Made by a program: the position numbers and the translations under genes. 63,064 nt of DNA from assembly GCA_003023725.1 (NCBI GenBank), contig PXYT01000016.1, forward strand, positions 59,699 to 122,762, in the 5' to 3' direction. Below, piece after piece: positions 18,037-27,228 of this stretch (positions within the stretch are counted from its first letter, which is position 1; every line of letters begins with the position of its first letter). The notes below the pieces were generated by a model that saw only the letters and a program-made list of their open reading frames with translations, did no database searches and was not told where the DNA came from. The stretch is from Sulfobacillus benefaciens. GTDB taxonomy: Bacteria > Bacillota > Sulfobacillia > Sulfobacillales > Sulfobacillaceae.

Positions 18037-18798
18037 TCAGAGCTCTTCATTCAAAATCTCCCGGGTGCGGCTGGCCCCAATCCGGCTGGCTCCGGCTTCA
18101 ACCATGGTCCGGGCCTCGGAGGTAGAATGGATCCCGCCCGCCGCTTTGACGCCAATGTCGGCTCCCACAACCTCGCGCAAGAGACGAACATCCGCAACAG
18201 TAGCTCCCCCTCGGTCGAACCCTGTTGATGTTTTCACAAAGTCTGCCCCGGCTGCCACTGACAACAAGGCACTCTGAATTTTCTCCTCCTCCGTCAGACG
18301 AACCATTTCCAAAATCACCTTGAGGACAACTGGAGCCGGAGCCGCCTCTCTTACCGCCTCGATATCGTCCAAGACTTTTCTCCACTCCCTTGCCTTCAGC
18401 GCGCCCAGGTTAATCACCATATCGATTTCTTGAGCTCCGTGATCCACCGCCCACCGGGTTTCATAAGCTTTAGCTTGGGACGCCCCGGCTCCCAGGGGAA
18501 ATCCAGCCACCGAAGCAATCTGTACCGGACTCATTCCCAGAGTCTCGTGTGCATAGGGAACCAGCCAGGAATTAATGCATACGGCATAAGTATGCCACTT
18601 CTCGGCTTCTCGGCATAACTGCCGAATATCGGCAGGTGTAGCGTCTGCGGACAGCAGCGTATGATCAATCACCCCCGCCAGACTCGTACTCACAGCTTGA
18701 TAGGGCTCCCGGCGGATCATTTGAATCCGCCGGGATTCATCCGAAGTCAAAACTGGCTCCAGTGTTCCGACGGCTTGCTTAATTTTACCCCAATCCAT
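18037..18798 (-). CDS. deoC: deoxyribose-phosphate aldolase
   Basis: A 253-residue class I aldolase that splits 2-deoxyribose-5-phosphate into acetaldehyde and glyceraldehyde-3-phosphate. The Schiff-base Lys189 lies in DFVKTSTGF and the proton-relay Lys218 in VKAAGG. DHTLLSADAT near residue 45 is the usual opening. A roughly 35-residue N-terminal extension is present compared with typical 220-residue DeoC. The ATG at 18798 follows AAAGGAGAGG; a longer frame upstream has no site. It is the first gene of deoC-pdp-deoB-gntR, which makes a complete route from deoxynucleosides to central carbon. Confidence 0.95.
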   Translation of the reverse strand: MDWGKIKQAVGTLEPVLTSDESRRIQMIRREPYQAVSTSLAGVIDHTLLSADATPADIRQLCREAEKWHTYAVCINSWLVPYAHETLGMSPVQIASVAGFPLGAGASQAKAYETRWAVDHGAQEIDMVINLGALKAREWRKVLDDIEAVREAAPAPVVLKVILEMVRLTEEEKIQSALLSVAAGADFVKTSTGFDRGGATVADVRLLREVVGADIGVKAAGGIHSTSEARTMVEAGASRIGASRTREILNEEL

Positions 18799-19104
18799 TT
18801 TGTCGAATCCTCTCCTTTTCGGTCCAATCCTAATCGGATGGTTCCGGAAGTCTCTTTGGGCAAATACCGGCCGGACTCCTATCATGCACTCCCCACGATT
18901 AGGGCCAGGTGGTAAAAGCATCCGGCGCCGGTCGCCACCGCCATTAGGACGTGCAAACTTTTTCTTTCCCTTCCACTATCATACAGAAATAGCGAGAACC
19001 ATCGCGTCCCCATTCCCAGGAAAAGAGGGCGGCCCAAACCGCCACCGGATCGGGGGCCGCCTTCTCGTGGTGCCGCATCCGCTTGGCCCATGCTCCAGAC
19101 TGGG
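18799..19104. other. deo operon leader and tail of MFS transcript
   Basis: These 306 bases hold the promoter region of deoC, where I could not pick clear -35/-10 boxes or the GntR operator, and the terminator of the upstream MFS gene. No gene is seen. Confidence 0.4.
19019..19063 (-). terminator. rho-independent terminator of MFS gene
   Basis: On the minus strand a GGCGGCCC/GGGCCGCC stem (19028-19035 with 19054-19061), extendable past one wobble pair, is followed by CTCTTTTCC. It lies about 40 bases behind the MFS stop codon and upstream of deoC. Confidence 0.65.
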
Positions 19105-20400
19105 TTATTCCCCGGATGCCGTCTCGATACTGGCGCCTTGGCCGGTCTCATGCCCTTTGATGGCCCATAACACCGCCCCACTCAGCCCAATGGCCCAGAT
19201 GATGAGATTGAACAGCATATACTGGTGCAAATTGTAGTGCTGGCTCATATAGATGGTGACGATATACAGCCCGATGCTGACAAAACGGACCACGGCAGTG
19301 TAGGTGCCCCGGTGGGCGGTGGGCCACACTTCCGCTTTTAGGGTGTCCTCGGTGAGATAGCTGATGTTCACAAACAGGTTCAGCACGACGAGCAAGAGCC
19401 AGAAGAAAGCGATCGTTTTGGTCCACTGGTTTACCGTCAAATAAATGAGGACGGTGATCACAAAGGTGCCGCCATACCCCCACAGCAGCATGCTCTTCCG
19501 GCTCCAGCGGTCCGCCAGCAGTCCCAGAAAACCCGAAAAGAATCCGACGCCAGTCGCCACCAGCAGAATCAGCGCGGTGTAATGCGTAAAGTAACTCGGC
19601 CCCAGCACATACGTCATCAGCCCGAACCCGGCCGTCCCCGCAAAGGCGATCGCCGTGGTGGCGTAGAGGCGGACCCCCAGGGAGACCCGGACGGGAGCCG
19701 ATTGACGGGCTTGCTGCGCGCGTATGGCCTGGCGCACCTGATATTCCTCGGTTCCGTAATATTTTTCCGCTTCCTGGCGGGCGCGTTCGGTGAACCCCCG
19801 GCGCTCCAGCCAGCGGATGGATTCCGGGGTATGCGTCCGGGCCAGAAAGAGCACAAAGAGCACCACCAGAATGGTGACCGCAATCATGCCCCGCTGAAAG
19901 GCGACGGCATGATACGCGCTCAATAACGAGACCAGGGCCAACAGAAACCCGCCCAAATTGATGAAGTTGATTTCCATCATCATGGTCTTGCCCCGGTGCT
20001 TGGCCGGCATCACCTCGTGGGAGGCCGCCATAATCGTGTTCATTTCTCCCCCCGCGGCAAAGAGCAAGACAGCCAAAAACAGCAGAATCAATTCATAGGA
20101 ATCGCTGAAGACAATCCCCACGGCACCCACGCCATAAAGCGCCATGGTCAAATAAAAGGTGTTTTTGCGGCCTACCCGATCCGCCAGCGGCCCGGCCACC
20201 GCAATGCCGATAATGAGCCATAACGGGGCCCATGACAGCAGCAGCGAGCGCAAATGCACCGGCATCGGCACCCAGCCGGTCGCAATGGTGGCCATGCCGA
20301 AAATGTAGGCTTCCAGCAACATGCCCAGCCCGAACGCCCAAAAGGACCAGCTGTCGGTGGGCGTCCACCGCTCCTCGCGCAGAGGAGCCGTTTCCGACAT
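19105..20400 (-). CDS. MFS transporter (metabolite/sugar:H+ symporter type)
   Basis: A 431-residue carrier with twelve predicted helices. The motif GPLADRVGRKN after helix 2 and its second-half counterpart LLADRWSRKS are the classical loop motifs of the sugar and aromatic-acid porter group. A long basic loop of about 60 residues separates the two halves, as usual. The ATG follows GGGAGGGACAGATA; whether translation begins at 20403 or 20400 is undecided. It is a single gene, and its substrate cannot be read. Confidence 0.88.
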   Translation of the reverse strand: MSETAPLREERWTPTDSWSFWAFGLGMLLEAYIFGMATIATGWVPMPVHLRSLLLSWAPLWLIIGIAVAGPLADRVGRKNTFYLTMALYGVGAVGIVFSDSYELILLFLAVLLFAAGGEMNTIMAASHEVMPAKHRGKTMMMEINFINLGGFLLALVSLLSAYHAVAFQRGMIAVTILVVLFVLFLARTHTPESIRWLERRGFTERARQEAEKYYGTEEYQVRQAIRAQQARQSAPVRVSLGVRLYATTAIAFAGTAGFGLMTYVLGPSYFTHYTALILLVATGVGFFSGFLGLLADRWSRKSMLLWGYGGTFVITVLIYLTVNQWTKTIAFFWLLLVVLNLFVNISYLTEDTLKAEVWPTAHRGTYTAVVRFVSIGLYIVTIYMSQHYNLHQYMLFNLIIWAIGLSGAVLWAIKGHETGQGASIETASGE

Positions 20401-20403
20401 CAT

Positions 20404-20954
20404 TATCTGTCCCTCCCTCTCTTCCCCCGTATGGGGATTTTTATTCTGAATCCTGACACTACCTTATCCGTAACGGGTGGGCCCCATACCAAAAGGGCTA
20501 AATACTATAAAGAATTTTGCAACAATAAGGCAACATATCCTGACTTCCCACTATGATGAGTCCTCAGACATCCGATGTCTTCAGGGGTTTTAAAAATCTA
20601 GCAACTGAACCTTTCCCCTCACCGCTAGATTTATCTGTATTATCGCACGAGGGTACTGAGAAAACAATGAGGAGCCGCAACATTATGCGAAAATTGACTC
20701 AACGAGGAAGAGCCATGTCTCCTCCTTCTTTCCCCGCAGGGAAGATGGATGCAATTCATGTTTCCAGCGCGTTCCGAGATTTTGATAATGTGCGCCATCT
20801 CTGTATGAGCCTTCAACACGGTGCTTTTTTTCTTTCCTGGTGTCGGTCATATTCGGTACAATGAACAAACAACATGCACTCGCACCTTTGGAAGCTCTGA
20901 GTTATGCTCCCGTTGGTGTCAAACCCAAGCAGCATCACGGCACAAAGAGACTTT
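20404..20954. other. intergenic region between divergent genes
   Basis: These 550 bases hold the upstream regions of the MFS gene (minus) and the methyltransferase gene (plus). A 103-codon frame at 20553-20864 lacks a site and a recognisable domain. No operator-like palindrome was found. Confidence 0.35.
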
Positions 20955-21548
20955 ATGGGAAAGAAAGGACGAAGGATCCGCTTGAACAATCTCGGTCTTG
21001 TCGCCAATGGTCTCCTTGCTCTCTGGGTGATTCTGGAATTTTATACATTGTCCCGGCACTGGACGATCCACACGCCATCCCGGGACAAGGGCAGTATGAT
21101 TGTAATTGGCGTAACGGTGGCGCTCGCATTCCTTTTGGCCGATACCGTCAATGACTGGGGAAAGAGCTGGAATGTCGCCATTCCCCCCGAAATCGAGGTG
21201 CTGGGGCTGATTGTCATGGCAGGCGGCATGGTTCTTCGCTTCTATTCAGTCCATATCCTAGGCCGTTTCTTCACTCCTGTGGTCACGTTTCAACCAGAGC
21301 AGACCCTGGTGCAAAATGGCCCCTACCGCTATATTCGCCATCCCAGCTATACCGGCGTGTGGCTGGCATTTATTGGCCTGGGTTTGTCCTGTTCCGGATG
21401 GATGCAGTTCGCACTGTTTGCTGTTTTACCCTTAGTGGGACTGCTTTACCGCATTCATGTGGAAGAAGAAATGCTGCTTCAGTTGTTCGGCCCCCTTTAT
21501 CGGGAATACGCCGCCCGTACGTGGAAGTTAATCCCTTACCTCCTTTAG
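20955..21548 (+). CDS. isoprenylcysteine carboxyl methyltransferase (ICMT) family protein
   Basis: A 197-residue membrane protein with about five helices. The C-terminal half carries the ICMT/phospholipid methyltransferase signature: GPYRYIRHPSYTGVW, then HVEEEMLLQLFGPLYREYA and the terminal WKLIPYLL. Such enzymes use S-adenosylmethionine on membrane-bound substrates; bacterial members have mostly unknown acceptors. The start chosen is the ATG at 20955 (MGKKGRR), weakly preceded by AAAGAG. An in-frame ATG at 20904 would add 17 polar residues. Confidence 0.85.
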   Translation: MGKKGRRIRLNNLGLVANGLLALWVILEFYTLSRHWTIHTPSRDKGSMIVIGVTVALAFLLADTVNDWGKSWNVAIPPEIEVLGLIVMAGGMVLRFYSVHILGRFFTPVVTFQPEQTLVQNGPYRYIRHPSYTGVWLAFIGLGLSCSGWMQFALFAVLPLVGLLYRIHVEEEMLLQLFGPLYREYAARTWKLIPYLL

Positions 21549-22159
21549 GACAGGAGCCAGCTTTTGGATCAGTTGCCCTGTTTTTCAAACAGTTTTCTCC
21601 GTTGGTAAGATCGGTCGGCGGTACGACGTTGTAGGCAAGAGGGTGGTCGTGAGGCCATTGCCATATCATGGCTTCCCGGGGATATCTAAGAAGGCAACCG
21701 CGACGGCGAAATTCGAGCGGTCCCAGCCAGGAGCTACTCGGGATTTTCATTGCGCCGACACAGAAATCCCTATCCATGCCGCACAGGGACATCTATGGTG
21801 TCGTTTTTGCTCGCGGGCATTGCACCACTGATCTCTTACCGTAAATTGGCACTCCCTCTCTCCAGGCCGGCTCCCAGTTCAATGACTCCACGTTCCCAGT
21901 CCAAAGTGTTCTGACAGCCTTGCGATTTGACGTAACCCGCTTTCAAGAGCCCTCGTGATGCCGTGTGCACAATGCAATGACGGACATGGAGGAGGACCTT
22001 CGCGTTATGAAAAGCTCTCATTGACACAAATAGTGAACGGTGATTTACTTTTTTTAGACATTTTCCCCGATTCACACTATTCGTGCTTGTATCTTTTGTC
22101 AAGAGGGAGCACTGGACACACGCCAATTGATCAAAGACAAGGCCGAAAGGAACGGAGAT
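21549..22159. other. 0.6-kb stretch without a supported gene
   Basis: Only short frames without start signals. The region immediately before 22160 carries the ribosome binding site AAGGAACGGAG of the TetR pseudogene. Nothing else is recognised. Confidence 0.4.
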
Positions 22160-22613
22160 ATGGCCGATCGACGCACTTCCAAAATCGAAACATGATTGGC
22201 CGAAACGCGGGATCGGATCGTGCAGTCAGTCATCGCTTTGATTGCCACCAATGAATATAAGGCCACGAGTATGGACGGGATCGCCGCCAATGCCGGAATT
22301 TCAACAGGGCTCTTGTGCCGATATTTTTCGTCGAAATCCGACATCTTTCGAATCTCCTCCCGGAAGCAGTTGGGGCGGGAGGAGATTCCCCCTTTAGCGG
22401 CCGAAGTCGTTGCATCCGCCATGGTGGGCGCTGTGGTCGAAAGTCTCGCCAGCCCGTTCTCGACGGTGAGCGACCGGAATGAGGAACATCGTGTGGTCGG
22501 GGCATTGGCACATTTGTGTCTGCAAGCTGCGGGCTACCGGGATGATGCATCGGGTGGCCAATAGTTCTGGACGTGTTTTCAACCATATGTACGGCATCAC
22601 CAACATGATCTAA
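22160..22613 (+). pseudogene. decayed TetR family regulator
   Basis: An ATG at 22160 with a good site starts MADRRTSKIET and meets an in-frame TGA at 22193. The same frame then continues as a TetR helix-turn-helix (SMDGIAANAGISTGLLCRYF). The middle is short: the frame jumps from the DNA-binding region to VASAMVGAVVES, suggesting an internal deletion. A +1 shift near 22540 is needed to reach the natural-looking tail HRVANSSGRVFNHMYG, which ends at TAA 22613. A shortened protein from TTG 22196 is possible but would lack most of the ligand domain. The intact neighbour downstream is a thioesterase, which it may once have regulated. Confidence 0.75.
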
Positions 22614-22698
22614 CCGTGAAACGAGATCCAGTGGCTCGTTGTTAAAGAATTACGGTTATTCACCACGGACATTAATTGTCATAAACGAGGGGACGACC

Positions 22699-23106
22699 AT
22701 GAACGACATTCAGTCCTTTGCACGGCAGGTTTTTGCCAGTCAACCTTTCAGCCAGTTTATAGGTGCGCAATTGACCGATGTGGCACGCGATAGTGCGGAA
22801 TTGACTCTTCCTATTGTGGAACGCCTCAAACAGCAACATGGTTTCGTTCACGGTGGCGTCATCAGCTATCTTGCGGACAACGCCATCACCTTCGCGGGCG
22901 GTCTGGCACTGAGGGGCAACGCGCTGACGGCCGAATTCAAGATCAATTATCTGCGGCCAGCCGTCGGCGATCGTCTTATAGCCCGGGCAAAGGCTCGGAG
23001 CATTGGCAAACGTCAGGCTGTCTGTCAGTGCGAGATTTATGTCGTGAACGGCAGCGAAGAAAAACTATGCGCCCTGGCTCAAGGAACGGTCGTGCTATCG
23101 CCATGA
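22699..23106 (+). CDS. PaaI-type hotdog-fold thioesterase
   Basis: A 135-residue acyl-CoA thioesterase. The family signature HGFVHGGVISYLADNAITFA covers residues 47-66, with the usual Gly-Gly turn at the start of the hotdog helix; the terminal strand carries AKARSIGKRQAVCQCEIY. Members hydrolyse phenylacetyl-, hydroxybenzoyl- or medium-chain acyl-CoA as a salvage step; the substrate here is unknown. The ATG at 22699 follows GAGGGG. It sits downstream of a dead TetR gene. Confidence 0.88.
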   Translation: MNDIQSFARQVFASQPFSQFIGAQLTDVARDSAELTLPIVERLKQQHGFVHGGVISYLADNAITFAGGLALRGNALTAEFKINYLRPAVGDRLIARAKARSIGKRQAVCQCEIYVVNGSEEKLCALAQGTVVLSP

Positions 23107-23444
23107 TCGGGTGCTGCAGCGGCGCGCCGAATGGGAACTTTTGGCTGGAAGGCCATGAACAGGAGGAAAATGCGGTGCGCTCTTCGTCAGCGTCGGCCGC
23201 CCCGGGGACTGTCCTGCCGAGTGACTGGGATAAGTTTCCTACCTGGTCGTGCGCACCAAGAGGAAATAATTCCTGAACATTCGCGATTGGTTTACAATGG
23301 AAAACAGTGGACAGGATCCTTGCTCCGGCTTCATCTCTTGCGGTTTCTTTATTGGCTGAGAACGGATGGCGTAAAGAGACGGACCGGACGCTAGCCCTCC
23401 TTATTTCTCGATATACCCTGAACTCAATGATGGGGTGAAGGCAT
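23107..23444. other. intergenic region, nothing recognised
   Basis: 338 bases between thioesterase and MFS genes. Frames here have no sites. The end holds GGGGTGAAGG, the likely ribosome binding site of the transporter. Confidence 0.4.
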
Positions 23445-24686
23445 ATGCATAGTCCCACGGTTCGCAGTAGCGAAATTCTCTTTCACCGAATTCGCCTGGT
23501 TTCCGGCCTGGGAATTCTGTTGGACGGCTATAACCTCTCGATTATTGCCGTAACCTTGATTCCCTTGACGCGGCAATTCCATCTGGCTGCGGGCGCGATG
23601 GGACTGCTCGCGTCCGCAACTCTAGCTGGCTCGATTCTAGGCGGGATGTCCGCGGGAGTGCTCGCCGACCGTTATGGACGGAAAACGCTGCTGATTTGGG
23701 ATCTGGTGATTTTTATCTTATTCTCCGCCATCTCCTCACTGGCGGTCAGCTATCTCTGGGTGGTCCTGGCACGATTTGTCGTGGGACTCGCGGTCGGTGC
23801 CGATTACGCTATTTCTCCCACCTATGTCGCGGAATTTGCCTTGCCGGAATCTCGCGGCTTTCACATGGGGTACATCTGGCTCGCATGGTCTGTGGGAGCC
23901 GTCGGGAGTTTTGGACTCGGGGCACTGGTTGTGGATTCCGTGGCACCAGGACTCAGTTGGCGTCTATTGTTTGCTCTGGCCGTAATCCCGGCTGCAGTGG
24001 GGTTAATTATGCGCCACCAACTGCCGGAATCCCCTAGGTGGCTGCAGCTACGCTTAAACAGAGAAAAGCCGGCATCCCGTTCCTCGCGCAGCCCCCTCCG
24101 TCTTTGGATTTTGGCCATGGTTCCCTGGTTTCTTTTGGATTTTACCAGCTATGGTCTTGGCCTGCTTCTGCCTCTTTTACTTAAATCAAACAACCTCACA
24201 TCCACCACCGGTTCCATTTTGGGTACCGGTTTGGCAGCCCTGTTCGGCGGATTGGGAACATGGTGGGCTATGCCGCGTCTGGACCGGTTGGGCCGGATAC
24301 GGATCCAGATGAGGGGGTTTTTTCTCTCCGGACTCGTCCTCTTTGTCTTGGCCGTGAGTCTTTGGCTTCACGTCCGATTCTTTTTGGGCTTGCTGGCGGG
24401 CCTCATGGTGGCGAACTTCTTCAGTGGCAGCGGGCCCGGAACTACTTGCGGGATCATTCCCGCCGAAATTTTTCCCACACCCCAACGGGCCACCGCTTTA
24501 GGAGCGGCCACTGCATTCAGCCGCATCGGTGCCATTGCCGGTGTTTTCGTTCTGGGATTCGCCGAAGTACATTTTCACTTTGGCGGCGTATTAGCTATCG
24601 CCGGACTGGCTTCGGTGCTCGGCGCCGTTGTTACCTGGTACTGGCGCATTGAGCCCAATCAAACGGCTTTGCCCGACAGTCTCTGA
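23445..24686 (+). CDS. MFS transporter (sugar/acid porter type)
   Basis: A 413-residue carrier with twelve helices. The loop motif GVLADRYGRKT after helix 2, RFVVGLAVGADYAISPTYVAEF in helices 4-5 and PESPRWL closing the first half place it in the sugar or aromatic-acid porter branch. The second half has SGPGTTCGIIPAEIFPTPQRA. The ATG at 23445 follows GGGGTGAAGG. It converges on the psiE-like gene with a shared terminator hairpin. Substrate is unknown. Confidence 0.88.
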   Translation: MHSPTVRSSEILFHRIRLVSGLGILLDGYNLSIIAVTLIPLTRQFHLAAGAMGLLASATLAGSILGGMSAGVLADRYGRKTLLIWDLVIFILFSAISSLAVSYLWVVLARFVVGLAVGADYAISPTYVAEFALPESRGFHMGYIWLAWSVGAVGSFGLGALVVDSVAPGLSWRLLFALAVIPAAVGLIMRHQLPESPRWLQLRLNREKPASRSSRSPLRLWILAMVPWFLLDFTSYGLGLLLPLLLKSNNLTSTTGSILGTGLAALFGGLGTWWAMPRLDRLGRIRIQMRGFFLSGLVLFVLAVSLWLHVRFFLGLLAGLMVANFFSGSGPGTTCGIIPAEIFPTPQRATALGAATAFSRIGAIAGVFVLGFAEVHFHFGGVLAIAGLASVLGAVVTWYWRIEPNQTALPDSL

Positions 24687-24730
24687 GTGTGATTTTCGGC
24701 TGACCAATGCTGTCACAAAGCACGTTCAGA

Positions 24731-24763
24731 GGGCGGCCTTTTAGGACCTCAAAAAGGAAGCCC
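24731..24763. terminator. bidirectional terminator between convergent genes
   Basis: A two-part stem: GGGC (24731-24734) with GCCC (24760-24763), then CCTTTT (24737-24742) with AAAAGG (24752-24757), separated by a small GG/AA internal loop. The T-rich and A-rich arms suit both the MFS gene (plus) and the psiE-like gene (minus). Confidence 0.6.
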
Positions 24764-24778
24764 TGAGTCCCTGAACAT

Positions 24779-25204
24779 TTAATCCGCATCATGGGCTGGC
24801 AGATAGACAAGCACGACACTTAGGATGACAACACTAACCAAAGTAACAACAGCGTTGGCCGAAGCCAAGGACGTTGTCGTCGCCAGGACCACACCGTGAC
24901 GTAAAAGCGCAATCCACACCAAAGCCAGTAAGGGTTTGACCGGCAAGTGCCGAGTCTTAAAAGTCAGGACCACCGTGTGCAACAATTCCGCTAACATTAA
25001 CAAAGTCAAAATGGGATCCAAACTGGAGAGAACGGCGGGATAGGGATGCGTGGCCATAATTTTGTGCGCAATGACTGTCACAACCCGCACTGCCAGAGCG
25101 AGGACGCTCATAACGGTTAACAAATACAGGCCGTCGGCACTCCACTTGATCACTCGTTGCACCAGACGACGCATCGGCGAAGCGCTCGGGTTCATGCCAA
25201 CCAT
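24779..25204 (-). CDS. PsiE-like membrane protein
   Basis: A 141-residue protein with four predicted helices, matching the phosphate-starvation-inducible PsiE domain: DPILTLLMLAELLHTVVL in helix 2-3 and the conserved LLRHGVV near residue 100. The function of the family is unknown; in E. coli psiE responds to phosphate and cAMP. Translation may begin at 25204 (ATG only three bases after GGAGGG) or at the ATG three codons on. No Pho box was recognised upstream. Confidence 0.75.
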   Translation of the reverse strand: MVGMNPSASPMRRLVQRVIKWSADGLYLLTVMSVLALAVRVVTVIAHKIMATHPYPAVLSSLDPILTLLMLAELLHTVVLTFKTRHLPVKPLLALVWIALLRHGVVLATTTSLASANAVVTLVSVVILSVVLVYLPAHDAD

Positions 25205-25594
25205 CTTCCCTCCAAATCTTGTCGAAAACGCGGCATTTTGTGAATACCGCCCGGGCCTTTGTCATGGATGCGGTCCCGTCTTTTCATTGTTTTGATGTCA
25301 TCTTGCTTCTGGCAGGAATGCTATAGTATATCCATAATTTTTGTTTTCATGCCAGGCTTCCCATGATAGTCCTTGCAGTCGTGCTGCTGGACTCACGCCA
25401 GCTTTTCCTGCGTAAATCCCCGGCACCTGCCGTGTTTATGACTGGTTGCGGTTATGAGACTAAATCTGATACGGAAAACGGAACTGACAGGCAGAACTCT
25501 TCGGCTGACAATTAAGGCCAGGGCAGCTGGCGGATTACCGTAAAATCAAGGATAACCATACCGTCAAGGCCCAATACGTCAGGAGGACAGTTCT
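25205..25594. other. divergent intergenic region with possible promoter
   Basis: About 390 bases between divergent genes. TGCTATAGT near 25318 is an extended -10-like sequence on the plus strand without a well-placed -35. AGGAGGACAG at 25581-25590 is the ribosome binding site of the next gene. Confidence 0.35.
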
Positions 25595-25930
25595 ATGCGC
25601 CGCTTTCATGGCTCCCGGTGGATTTTTCCGCTTTTGACAGTAATCATTGCCGGAGTACTACTTAGTATTCCCGACTTCGCCGCAGGGTCCGCCACCCATT
25701 TAATCGTGGCTGGAGGCACCCGCAATTCCCTAGCTCAGCAGGGGCAGGACAATGGCAGCAACATCGAAAACCAAGGCGGGGTGCACGACGCTCCCCATCT
25801 CTATGCACCCGTGGGCCAATTGCCGGAAGTTCCCTGGGCAGCCGGGATACCACTCATTCTGGTCGCTCCGATCGCCGCGGGTCTCAAGCGGCGGCGACCT
25901 CGTCCCTATCGAAAGGCCAACTTGCGCTAA
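25595..25930 (+). CDS. small exported protein with tripartite C-terminal anchor
   Basis: A 111-residue protein of unknown function. Residues 1-29 form a signal peptide (MRRFHGSRWIFPLLTVIIAG and following). The short Gln/Asn-rich middle ends in LPEVPWAAGIPLILVAPIAA followed by GLKRRRPRPYRK. A short motif, a hydrophobic helix and an Arg-rich tail is the layout of sorting signals such as LPXTG and PEP-CTERM proteins, though neither consensus is met. The start has an excellent AGGAGG site. An alternative reading is simply a C-terminal membrane anchor. Confidence 0.7.
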   Translation: MRRFHGSRWIFPLLTVIIAGVLLSIPDFAAGSATHLIVAGGTRNSLAQQGQDNGSNIENQGGVHDAPHLYAPVGQLPEVPWAAGIPLILVAPIAAGLKRRRPRPYRKANLR

Positions 25931-27228
25931 CAATCCACTCAATACCGGACCCGATCTCCATAATTCCGGATTCCATTTCGAGCCGCTAATAGCGATTCTC
26001 CAACATCAGCCAATCCTGACAGCAACGTCAGAGGTTTATATCGCACCCTGGAAAACCCCACATCCCTGGTCAAGAATGAGTGCCGCAAGTTTTATGCTGA
26101 ACACCCCCAACTCCCCTTAGCCGGCAACCACCAGAAGGCTCAGGCATGGAGAGTGTTCAGCAGTGCCTCGATGAGCTACCGTGCTACGGGATGCCCCCGA
26201 TTTAGCACGTGACAGTCCCATTGGAGGTATTAACCGGACCAAAGTCGCAATACCGAGCCACCGGGAAACCGCATGGCGATGTTTTTGTTGCCTTATGCCT
26301 CCCGCGGATGAGATGGGAGGTATTGGTTAACAGCAGTTGCCTCCGCCGACTTCGCGAGTTCCCGTCCGTAATCCGTTATCAAAAGCCAAAGGCTGGGGAA
26401 TGCGCTTGGTCAAACGAAAGAACTTGACGGGGGCGTTTGGTCAAACATCATGGCAACATCATGCTTTCCGGCAAATGCCGGTCCGGCACGGGTAGAGAGT
26501 GCAGGGCACAGCCTGTTCCTCTTCGTATAAAAGACCGCAGCTGTCGCTCATCACACGGAGGCCTTCTGAAAATCCATCAGGACTAATTGTGACACATACT
26601 TCAATAAGAGGGCTGAGGTTGAACCGGGGCCAGTGCAGACAACGTGTGAGCATCCCGAACATATTCTTTAGCAAGAGACGTTTCCGGAAGATAGCCGCCA
26701 GAGTGCCAGAAACGGCTTGATCCTGACGAGTCATAAAATATTGAGTTGCCACTTTCAAAGTTGAGATCTTGACTCAGGGTCGAATCCTGTAAATCCACCG
26801 GAAATTTTGACCCAACGGTTATGAACTCGTTGAAGGTATCCCTTGCAGTATTCCCACCAAGCGAATGCCCTCGCCAAGCGTCCCCGCGGTATTCTCAGAG
26901 AAACAAAGACGACCACAACAAAGGAACACCTTGGGACTGTATGGTACCGGAGTTCCCAACGATGAGCGGACCGTGTTGGTGTTCATGACACGGAACTTTT
27001 TTGAGCCTTTATGCCAATGAAAATTTTCCGTCTGGCCAAAAGTTGCTAAAATTCTTCATTATGCTCTTCTTTATTCCGCTTTCCGGGCGATATTCGCCTG
27101 ATTTCGAAAAACGTCTCATTTACGCCGGAACCTGTTCATTAAAATTACAGAATATCGTACAATGTTGCCATAATAACATTGGGGACAGATTCAGGTCCCG
27201 GTATTGCCACTAGAGGGGGAAATATTCT
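25931..27228. other. 1.3-kb stretch without a supported gene; Fic promoter at its end
   Basis: No gene is supported. A frame at 26209-26427 and one at 26459-26758 (minus) have no sites. Near the end, TTCATT and TACAAT are separated by 17 bases (about 27136-27164) and could be the fic promoter. AGAGGGGGA at 27212-27220 is the ribosome binding site. Confidence 0.4.
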
